Of a DNA stretch of 9,382 bases, positions 5,217 to 9,382 are shown in pieces. The DNA comes from JACMLX01 sp031374935 (lineage in GTDB: Bacteria > Gemmatimonadota > Gemmatimonadetes > Gemmatimonadales > Gemmatimonadaceae), in assembly GCA_031374935.1 (NCBI GenBank), contig JANMHB010000054.1, positions 1 to 9,382 of the forward strand, read 5' to 3'. A program made the position numbers and the translations under genes. Below the pieces are notes generated by a model that saw only the letters and a list, made by a program, of their open reading frames with translations, ran no database searches and was not told where the DNA came from. Within the stretch, counting starts at the first letter, position 1. Every line of letters begins with the position of its first letter.

Positions 5217-6463
5217 TGTTTCGTCACGAAGCCGTTGAGTCGTTCGACCGGCGGGAGCTCCCCCGCCAGCGCGTAGCCCGACGCCTTCCGGCCGCCTGGG
5301 CGTGTGAATTCCAGCGCGATGCGCACCGCCATGCGCTTGGCGTCGCCCTGGTCGCCGTGTTCGCGCAGTTCCCGATCGATCGCACCGGCGACCGCGCGCA
5401 GCACCAGCGGGGCCGGTGGGAATTCCATCACCGCCGTGCCGTGCAACGCCAGCGCCAGCGATCGTGCGGCCGCCGGACCCGCGCCGATGAAGCCCGCGCG
5501 CCCTTCCGCACCAGCGAGCCCACGCCGGAGCTCCTCGAGCAGCGGCTGATGCGCCTCGAGCCCGCGCTTCTGGTGCATCGCGAAGGCGCGGAAGAGCGCC
5601 CGCTCGATGTCGACCCCGGTGCCGGCGGCGCGCAGGGCGTCGACGACGTCGGGCACGTCGGCCTGCATCCAGGCGACCGGCGGCTCGACGGCGAGGATGT
5701 TCTGCTCGGCGAGGAGCGCCTTGAGGTCGGGCACCACCCTGGCTGGTGCGACCAGCGCAGCCGCGCCTCCGGCGTGGCTGGCGGCTGGGCTGGTCGCTGC
5801 AGGTGCCTCGTCACCTGCGGAGAGTTGAACAACATGATCTCTCGAAGAGAGATCTGTTGTTCTACTCTCTTCTGTTATCTGTTCGGGCAGAACACGTGTT
5901 GAACACATGTTCAAGTCATTGCGGTCCATTGGGTTAGACGACGCAATGTCCGTAAATCCGGCGTCAACGCCCGAACATGTGTTGAACACGTGTTCGGGCG
6001 TGTCAGTGGCCGCGATGTCGGTGGCTGCCGTCGAGCGCCGCGGCGCGCTGGCCTTGGCCTTGGCTTTGGTTGATCGCACGGCACCACTGCGCTTCCCGGC
6101 CGCGCGCCGCTTCACGATGACCTGCGCGGCCTCGATTCGCCGCGCGACCAGCCAGGGCGCGACAATGCGGCGCTTGTCGTCGGTGAGCACCCAGCGGCCG
6201 GACGCCGACAGCTCCTGCCAGAGCGCCTTCACCTCGAGCCCTTCCTTCTCACAGCGAGCGGTGAGGCGGCTGGTGGCCACCGTGCAGCTCCCATCCGGGT
6301 TCGACCACGCGTCGTCGGTCAGCGCGGCATCCAAGCCCCGCGCTGCCATCGAGAGCAAGGCACACATCGACTGCTGGTTCACGACGTCGTAGCGCCACCA
6401 GGTGAGCGCCGCCGAGGTGATCGCCGGCGGCTGCGTCGTGGGATCCGTGACTGGCGTCGCCAT
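5201..6463 (-). CDS. Replication-initiator-like phage protein containing a candidate origin
   Basis: This 420-aa protein has three parts. Residues 15-120 are helical with a pattern (DDAWSNPDGSCTVATSRLTA, ALWQELSASGRWVLTDD, PWLVARRIEAAQVIVKRRAA) like the winged-helix N-terminus of phage replication proteins of the DUF1376/lambda O style. Residues 125-230 are a low-complexity linker with KAKAKASAPRR and many Ser/Thr. Residues 240-420 form a helical C-terminal domain (PDLKALLAEQNILAVEPPVA, then LLEELRRGLAG). The linker is encoded by the unusual DNA at 5820-6001, whose palindromes constrain the peptide (EHVFNTCSG and LNMCSTRVLPEQ). The ATG at 6463 overlaps the previous stop as TGATG, with GAGGG upstream; the frame runs on to 6856 only as shadow coding. 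No helicase or helicase loader is visible next to it, so the initiator role is inferred. Confidence 0.6.
   Translation of the reverse strand: MATPVTDPTTQPPAITSAALTWWRYDVVNQQSMCALLSMAARGLDAALTDDAWSNPDGSCTVATSRLTARCEKEGLEVKALWQELSASGRWVLTDDKRRIVAPWLVARRIEAAQVIVKRRAAGKRSGAVRSTKAKAKASAPRRSTAATDIAATDTPEHVFNTCSGVDAGFTDIASSNPMDRNDLNMCSTRVLPEQITEESRTTDLSSRDHVVQLSAGDEAPAATSPAASHAGGAAALVAPARVVPDLKALLAEQNILAVEPPVAWMQADVPDVVDALRAAGTGVDIERALFRAFAMHQKRGLEAHQPLLEELRRGLAGAEGRAGFIGAGPAAARSLALALHGTAVMEFPPAPLVLRAVAGAIDRELREHGDQGDAKRMAVRIALEFTRPGGRKASGYALAGELPPVERLNGFVTKQAVLV
5820..5869. repeat. Long imperfect inverted repeat (hairpin)
   Basis: The left arm (5820-5843, 24 bases) and right arm (5847-5869, 23 bases) pair with one mismatch (T5826/T5863 region) and one bulged base (T5835) around a GAA loop. 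The inner part is perfect: GATCTCTC-GAA-GAGAGATC. There is no T-run after it on either strand and it lies inside a gene, so a terminator is unlikely. Confidence 0.75.
5890..5912. repeat. Palindromic iteron-like site, copy 1
   Basis: Two 11-base halves, GAACACGTGTT and AACACATGTTC, flank a central G and pair with one mismatch. The site is the reverse-complement type of copy 2, differing only at the centre base over the 23-base core. Confidence 0.7.
5967..6001. repeat. Palindromic iteron-like site, copy 2
   Basis: Arms of 17 bases (5967-5983 and 5985-6001) pair with one mismatch around G5984. The core halves are GAACATGTGTT and AACACGTGTTC, and the CGGGCG flank extends the symmetry beyond that of copy 1. 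TGTTCGGGC recurs at 5880-5888. Confidence 0.75.
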
Positions 6464-7158
6464 CAGCTGGCCCTCAGTGGATCCGGGAGCGCACCCGGCA
6501 CCTGATACATCGCGATGCCGGCACGGCCTGGTCGGGTGCGAATGAGTCGCACGATCTCCGCGCGAGCCAGCAGCGTCGTCATGGCCGGCGCGAGATCGGT
6601 GCTGACGAGCCCCGTCGCGCGCTGCAGGTCGTCCATCGTCATCGGCACCTCGGAGGCCTTGAGCGTCTGCACGACGCGCCGGCGGTGTTGCTGCGCGATC
6701 GGGATGGGGCTGCCGTCGCGCGCATGACTGCGCACCACCACCTGGCGACCGAAGCCCGGCTTGAGTGGGGGCGCCTTCAGGCATTTCGGCAGCACGGGCC
6801 GCCCGTCGCGCATCAGGAAGTCGCTCGGCTGGACCTTGCACGTGCAGTCCAGACACATGCCTTCAATCCGTGTGATCACGACATCAGGCGCGGCATCCTT
6901 CGCCCGGACCACATTCGCCTCGAGCTTGGTCCCCCAGTCGTCGTGCAGGGTGTACCGCTGCCGCTCACCCGCGCGCCACTTCCCCGGGTGCGGCACCGCA
7001 CAGCCCAGCACACTGCAGAGGCGGCGCGCGGTGGCATACGACAACTGAATCGCGATCGCGAGCTCCATCGCGTAGAGTCCCGCAATGTCCGCCACTTGGA
7101 ACGCCTCGACGGCACGCTCCAACGTGCGGCGGGAAAACAGGGTGGTGATCGTCGTCAT
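6463..7158 (-). CDS. Zinc-site and winged-helix protein, function unknown
   Basis: This 231-aa protein seems to have a helical N-terminus (residues 12-55, with AMELAIAIQLSYATARRLCS that may be a helix-turn-helix), a middle with CLDCTC (102-107) and a further Cys at 126 that could form a metal site, and a C-terminal winged-helix-like domain (158-221: RRRVVQTLKASEVPMTMDDL, then GLVSTDLAPAMTTLLARAEI and a basic RTRPGRAG wing). The plan suggests a DNA-binding regulator or replication accessory. The ATG at 7158 has GGAG nine bases upstream and overlaps the preceding 57-aa gene by ATGA. It is immediately upstream of the replication-like gene (TGATG overlap), so the two are probably translated together. 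Confidence 0.6.
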   Translation of the reverse strand: MTTITTLFSRRTLERAVEAFQVADIAGLYAMELAIAIQLSYATARRLCSVLGCAVPHPGKWRAGERQRYTLHDDWGTKLEANVVRAKDAAPDVVITRIEGMCLDCTCKVQPSDFLMRDGRPVLPKCLKAPPLKPGFGRQVVVRSHARDGSPIPIAQQHRRRVVQTLKASEVPMTMDDLQRATGLVSTDLAPAMTTLLARAEIVRLIRTRPGRAGIAMYQVPGALPDPLRAS

Positions 7159-7328
7159 GCGGTGGGCTCCGCTGGTCGTGAGGCCGCGATCGCCTGGTGC
7201 ACGGCGGTACGTGGCACCCCTTCCGTGAGCGCAATACGCGACAGCGTGTCGGTGAGCTGATCACTCCGCGCGCGGGCGGCTTCGGTGATGGCGGTCAGCA
7301 CCGCCGTCATGTAGGCAGCTGATGCCAT
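7155..7328 (-). CDS. 57-aa helical protein, possible mini helix-turn-helix
   Basis: The frame starts at ATG 7328 and ends at TGA 7155-7157, giving 57 residues. The peptide has two predicted helices (MTAVLTAITEAARARSDQL and LSRIALTEGVPRTAVHQAIA). The second resembles a helix-turn-helix with Gly in the turn and hydrophobic anchors. Both ends overlap neighbours in the style of the operon: TGATG with the upstream membrane peptide and ATGA with the downstream zinc/winged-helix gene. No competing longer gene on either strand is convincing here. Function is unknown. Confidence 0.6.
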   Translation of the reverse strand: MASAAYMTAVLTAITEAARARSDQLTDTLSRIALTEGVPRTAVHQAIAASRPAEPTA

Positions 7329-7417
7329 CAGGCCACCCGCAGGAACGTGGCCACCACGGCGGCAATGATCACGAGCACCAGCCAGCCGAAGAACCGCATG
7401 ATGGCGCGCGCGGTCAT
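7328..7417 (-). CDS. 29-aa single-span membrane peptide
   Basis: An ATG at 7417 opens 29 codons to TGA at 7328-7330. The product has a short basic start (TARAIMR) and one hydrophobic segment, FFGWLVLVIIAAVVATFL (about residues 9-26), ending RVA. GGAAGG lies seven bases upstream of the start, a good ribosome binding site. It overlaps the coiled-coil gene by ATGA and the 57-aa gene by TGATG. A small inner-membrane peptide in an early phage operon could be a host-takeover or exclusion factor. It is shorter than typical holins and no lysis genes are nearby, so I do not call it one. Confidence 0.6.
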   Translation of the reverse strand: MTARAIMRFFGWLVLVIIAAVVATFLRVA

Positions 7418-7968
7418 CGTGTCACCTTCCGTGCACGCGATGAGCGACGCCCTGCCGCCGTCTTTGCTGCCTTTGCGGCCTTTGCGGCCTCACCAAGCCG
7501 GGTGCACATCGCCTCGAGCGTGGCGATCTGGTGCTGCTGTTGTTCGAGCTCCTCCTCTTGAGAGGCGTTCAGGCGCTGCTGCTCGACCAGCTGCACCTCG
7601 AGTGCGTGGATGCGCTCGGCGCGAAGAGCCAGCGTTTTCCGCTCCTCCCCGATCTGCTTCTCGGCCCGCGTTGCTGCCGCAAGGTTCTCGTCGCGGTAGC
7701 GCACCGCAGTGACCAGCTGATTGTGCCAATCGGTGAGATACTGATACAGCGCCCCGCGATGATCCGCCGCAGATGGCCGCACGGGCGCGGCGTAGCCCCA
7801 CTGCGCGCCCATCGGCAGCGGTGGCAACGCGGCCGCCTCCGGCTTGAGCAACGCGGCGACGAACAAGTCGAAGGTGCGCAACACCGTGGGCAGCGATGGG
7901 ACGAGGTTGAACTCGTCAGGCACCATCACGGTCGGTTTGGTGCTTCTCTGTGAACCGTAGCTACTCAT
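7414..7968 (-). CDS. Coiled-coil protein, function unknown
   Basis: This 184-aa protein has a non-repetitive N-terminal half with a hydrophobic helix (PTVLRTFDLFVAALL, residues 27-41). A long coiled coil runs about 93-165 and is rich in Glu/Gln/Leu (AERIHALEVQLVEQQRLNAS, then QEEELEQQQ). The tail is basic, Ala/Lys/Arg (AAKAAKAAKTAAGRRSSRAR). The basic tail could contact nucleic acid. I chose ATG 7968 since it overlaps the previous stop (ATGA, 7965-7968); ATG 8013 would add 15 residues inside the neighbour. No known family is recognised. Confidence 0.6.
   Translation of the reverse strand: MSSYGSQRSTKPTVMVPDEFNLVPSLPTVLRTFDLFVAALLKPEAAALPPLPMGAQWGYAAPVRPSAADHRGALYQYLTDWHNQLVTAVRYRDENLAAATRAEKQIGEERKTLALRAERIHALEVQLVEQQRLNASQEEELEQQQHQIATLEAMCTRLGEAAKAAKAAKTAAGRRSSRARKVTR
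7425..7430 (-). promoter_or_regulatory. Shine-Dalgarno GGAAGG of the 29-aa peptide
   Basis: The minus strand reads GGAAGG seven bases before the ATG at 7417, inside the end of the coiled-coil gene. This site supports the small peptide being translated. Confidence 0.6.
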
Positions 7969-8210
7969 GAGCGCGCCGCCTTGGCAGCGATCGCCCTCAG
8001 ACACTTCGGGCACGTCACAGCGCCGCTGTCAGGCCGCGACACGTACCGCTTCTTCCGACCGAGCGGCCGATCGCTGCGATCGGTCTGGCACGCCGCACGC
8101 ACGCGACCGTCAGCGCGGATCTTCACGGCTTGGTGCACCATCGGCGCCAGCGGGGACGGCGACGTGCGCCGCGCTGGCTCTATGGTCGAGAAATCGACAT
8201 CGCTGCTCAT
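7965..8210 (-). CDS. Small zinc-binding protein
   Basis: This 81-aa protein contains H26, C41 and the pair C67/C70 in VTCPKCLRAI, preceded by a basic stretch (GRKKRYVSRPDSGA). The arrangement H...C...VTCxxC is common in short phage and actinobacterial zinc-finger proteins of unknown function. The N-terminus is Ser/Pro-rich. It starts at ATG 8210, overlapping the previous gene (ATGA), and has AGAGG upstream. It could regulate or assist neighbouring DNA-binding proteins; this is only inference. Confidence 0.6.
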   Translation of the reverse strand: MSSDVDFSTIEPARRTSPSPLAPMVHQAVKIRADGRVRAACQTDRSDRPLGRKKRYVSRPDSGAVTCPKCLRAIAAKAARS

Positions 8211-8980
8211 CGGGTGGCCTCTGCCGTCGACGTCACGCGCACGGTGGGTTGCGGGAGTGGTCTGACGAGCTCCCAGTGGAGATCATCGAGGCCGCCGATC
8301 ACCTCGGCGTACCAGATCGTGCCATGATTGTCTTGAGCGAGCGCGAAGTCGCCGCAGATGTCAAAGGCCAGAATGGTGCGGACTGGCGCCACGTCCGTGA
8401 TCGACGTCGCAGGCATCATCGTGCCATCGACGTGGGAGTACGCGCTCTCGAGCGGGAGCTCCGGCTGCGTCTCCACATCCTCGGCCTCACGCGCGGTCTG
8501 CGGTGCCGAGAGATGAATGGCGTTGAACGCCCGGACTTCCTCGCGGCAGGCGTGGGTCGGCACGAAGTCGACCGCGGCCCACTTGGCGGCGAGCACCGCA
8601 TCGCGGAATTCCATGGTGCTGAGCGCCAGCTGCGCCATCACTGCCAGCGACTCAGCCGAGTACTCCTCGAGCCAAGCGGTGAAGAGCCGCGGGAATGCCT
8701 CGTCACGAAGCGCCATCGGCCGGACGCGCGCGTGTCGCGGATCCTGCTCGTACGCCCACAGGCCGACGATCGGGTAGTACGCGTAGATGCCGAACAACTC
8801 ACACGGCACCGGGTCATGCGCCGCCGGCGGGCGGTTCCGCCAGCTCGCCAGGGTGTTCGACGCACGCCCCCAGCGCGCCGCGAGCTCAGACTCGCTCAGG
8901 TAGCCAGGGCGACGCGGGCCACACGAGGCCTCGGCATCCCGTGGTCGGTCGGCTGGTGAGGCGATCAGCGCGCTGGTCAT
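8207..8980 (-). CDS. Helix-turn-helix protein, first gene of the operon
   Basis: This 257-aa protein has an excisionase-like helix-turn-helix at residues 27-79: YLSESELAARWGRASNTLAS followed by WRNRPP, then the wing-like IYAYYPIVGLWAYEQ. Families with this layout bind DNA. The middle is helical (FRDAVLAAKWAAVDFVP) and the C-terminal part is rich in beta-type residues (TILAFDICGDFALAQDNHGT, then IWYAEVIGG). The start at 8980 has AGGTAGGG upstream and follows a gap of about 260 bases, so transcription of the downstream operon may begin here. It is a candidate early regulator; I do not recognise a named family for the C-terminal part. Confidence 0.65.
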   Translation of the reverse strand: MTSALIASPADRPRDAEASCGPRRPGYLSESELAARWGRASNTLASWRNRPPAAHDPVPCELFGIYAYYPIVGLWAYEQDPRHARVRPMALRDEAFPRLFTAWLEEYSAESLAVMAQLALSTMEFRDAVLAAKWAAVDFVPTHACREEVRAFNAIHLSAPQTAREAEDVETQPELPLESAYSHVDGTMMPATSITDVAPVRTILAFDICGDFALAQDNHGTIWYAEVIGGLDDLHWELVRPLPQPTVRVTSTAEATR

Positions 8981-9077
8981 GAGAGCCCTACCTGTCCGAT
9001 CGGATCCGTCGCCGACTGCATGCGCCGCGACGTCTCGGTGGCTCTTCTGGTGAGGCGTCTGAAGCGTGTCGCTCCAT

Positions 9078-9093
9078 CGGTCGCACGCGACCG
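9078..9093. promoter_or_regulatory. Perfect inverted repeat upstream of the operon
   Basis: CGGTCGC-AC-GCGACCG is a 7-base dyad about 100 bases upstream of the 8980 start. A wider partial symmetry (GAAGCG at 9061-9066 and CGCTTC at 9096-9101) brackets it. It could be an operator for the operon, but I see no convincing -35/-10 pair nearby. Confidence 0.3.
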
Positions 9094-9169
9094 TTCGCTT
9101 CGGGCGTATTCGGGTCCACCAGCCACCATCACGCGTGAGGGCGCGAGGTGTGTCAGGACCGCAAATCCC

Positions 9170-9221
9170 GACTTAGGATCTGGTACCTCACGGTGTCCGG
9201 GTTCGAGTCCCGGCGTTGGCA
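9170..9221 (+). tRNA. 3' half of tRNA-Leu(UAG), likely attachment-site core
   Basis: The anticodon loop CTTAGGA (9172-9178, anticodon TAG at 9174-9176), its 3' stem, a class II variable arm (TACC-TCAC-GGTG), a perfect T-arm (CCGGG TTCGAGT CCCGG, 9197-9213) and a 3' acceptor strand CGTTGGC plus A (9214-9221) are present. CCA is not encoded. The 5' half is missing: the expected partner GCCAACG is not found within 100 bases, the D-arm is not recognisable, and the 5' anticodon stem already has a mismatch. Phages that integrate into tRNA genes carry exactly such a 3' segment in attP, and prophage ends carry it too. It runs against the gene direction. No integrase is in the window. Confidence 0.6.
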
Positions 9222-9241
9222 TCCTGTTGTAAGTCTTCATC

Positions 9242-9382
9242 TTACGCCTTCCGAAGGTGATGGGTGGACGCCGCGGACGCGGCGCGTGTCGTTTGATCGG
9301 TCGCATGGGTGGCGAGCTGTGCCGGTGCATCGTCCGGGCTGAAGGCGCCGTACACCGTGACGCACTGCCAGACCGAGTTGCC
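9242..9382 (-). CDS. C-terminal fragment of an unknown protein
   Basis: The minus frame is open from the window edge to TAA at 9242-9244, giving 46 residues beginning GNSVWQCVTVYGAFSPDDAP and ending with a basic THHLRKA. The first half looks like a folded protein end and the second half is Ala/Ser/Thr-rich. A CGCCGCG-GA-CGCGGCG dyad (9269-9284) falls within the Ala/Ser codons, and a small CCTTC/GAAGG dyad lies near the stop. The start lies outside the window and no function can be given. It may belong to a separate transcription unit, as the next gene is about 260 bases away. Confidence 0.5.
   Translation of the reverse strand, partial: GNSVWQCVTVYGAFSPDDAPAQLATHATDQTTRAASAASTHHLRKA

Larger units (their letters stand above)
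5820..6001. other. Candidate phage replication origin within the 420-aa gene
   Basis: GC is 38% in 5821-5880, 50% in 5881-5940 and 57% in 5941-6000, against 78% in 5761-5820 and 75% in 6001-6060 (counted). The segment holds nine GAACA/TGTTC pentamers (5827, 5858, 5880, 5890, 5901, 5908, 5973, 5984, 5991), GTTGAACA at 5824, 5898 and 5981, and TCTGTT at 5853, 5871 and 5878. Palindromic iteron-like sites beside an A+T-rich stretch, in the linker of a DNA-binding protein gene, match the lambda O/ori plan. This is an inference from architecture. Confidence 0.5.
8981..9241. other. Intergenic region between partial gene and operon
   Basis: No convincing gene is seen here on either strand. It contains the inverted repeat at 9078-9093 and the tRNA-Leu 3' half at 9170-9221. 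The sequence between has no other recognised signal; a promoter for the operon is expected but not identified. Confidence 0.6.

Noticed and set aside
5967..6001. Rho-independent terminator at the GC-flanked palindrome
   Set aside because: No T-run follows on either strand and it lies mid-gene; the related site at 5890-5912 and clustered half-sites fit protein binding better.
7967..8959. 330-aa plus-strand open frame opposite the helix-turn-helix gene
   Set aside because: Arg/His/Ala-rich shadow sequence with no domain, against two coupled minus-strand genes with recognisable motifs.
9122..9221. Complete tRNA-Leu with 5' end at GCCACCA (9122)
   Set aside because: Only five of seven acceptor pairs form, the molecule would be 100 bases long, and the D-arm is unrecognisable, so only the 3' half is supported.
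8977..9330. 117-aa minus-strand open frame containing MPTPGLEPGH
   Set aside because: The 'GLEPG' run is the familiar antisense translation of a tRNA T-arm (9197-9213), and the frame also overlaps the partial gene ending at 9242 in another frame.
1..9382. CRISPR array, insertion sequence or complete rRNA
   Set aside because: No regularly spaced repeats, transposase motifs with terminal repeats, or rRNA-like conserved stretches were seen.

Overview
The window is 9.4 kb of GC-rich DNA, about 65-70% GC by eye, and looks like part of a tailed phage or prophage genome. Supporting families are a virion protein carrying the 'LPFAxxLALNRT' signature, a phage-type RuvC-like resolvase, a phage ASCH-type protein, a GIY-YIG nuclease fused to a DNA-binding domain, and a short Cys protein of the phage 'FxxGxEYxxW...NCxxC...CxIE' type. 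The host cannot be named from the sequence. It should be a high-GC bacterium whose tRNA-Leu(UAG) ends in the sequence at 9170-9221.

All convincing genes lie on the minus strand, so the reading order runs from 9382 down to 1. From 8980 to 238 the genes form one chain in which almost every junction is a 4-base ATGA or GTGA overlap, or a TGATG overlap. This implies a single translationally coupled operon. The chain also reveals two short genes that are easily missed: 57 aa at 7155-7328, and a 29-aa membrane peptide at 7328-7417.

The layout in transcription order is as follows. A partial gene ends at 9242. An intergenic gap of about 260 bases holds an inverted repeat and, on the plus strand, the 3' half of a tRNA-Leu(UAG), a likely attachment-site core. 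An early or DNA-handling block follows: a helix-turn-helix protein, a small zinc protein, a coiled-coil protein, the two small genes, a zinc/winged-helix protein, and a 420-aa protein that looks like a replication protein. Next are the short Cys protein, an unknown protein, the GIY-YIG protein, another unknown, the ASCH protein, a small helical protein and the RuvC-like resolvase. Last come a Com-like zinc finger, the virion protein, and a gene that runs off the left edge and appears frameshifted.

The most interesting signal is at 5820-6001, inside the 420-aa gene. GC falls to 38% (5821-5880) between flanks of 75-78%. This segment carries a long imperfect hairpin, two related palindromes built on GAACA/TGTTC half-sites spaced 11 bases apart, and three copies of GTTGAACA. 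An A+T-rich, iteron-bearing segment in the middle of a DNA-binding protein gene is the architecture of the lambda O/ori region, so I propose it as the phage replication origin. Other points are a 16-base direct repeat that brackets a three-gene cassette (3599-5216), and a possible +1 frameshift at a C6 run near the left edge.
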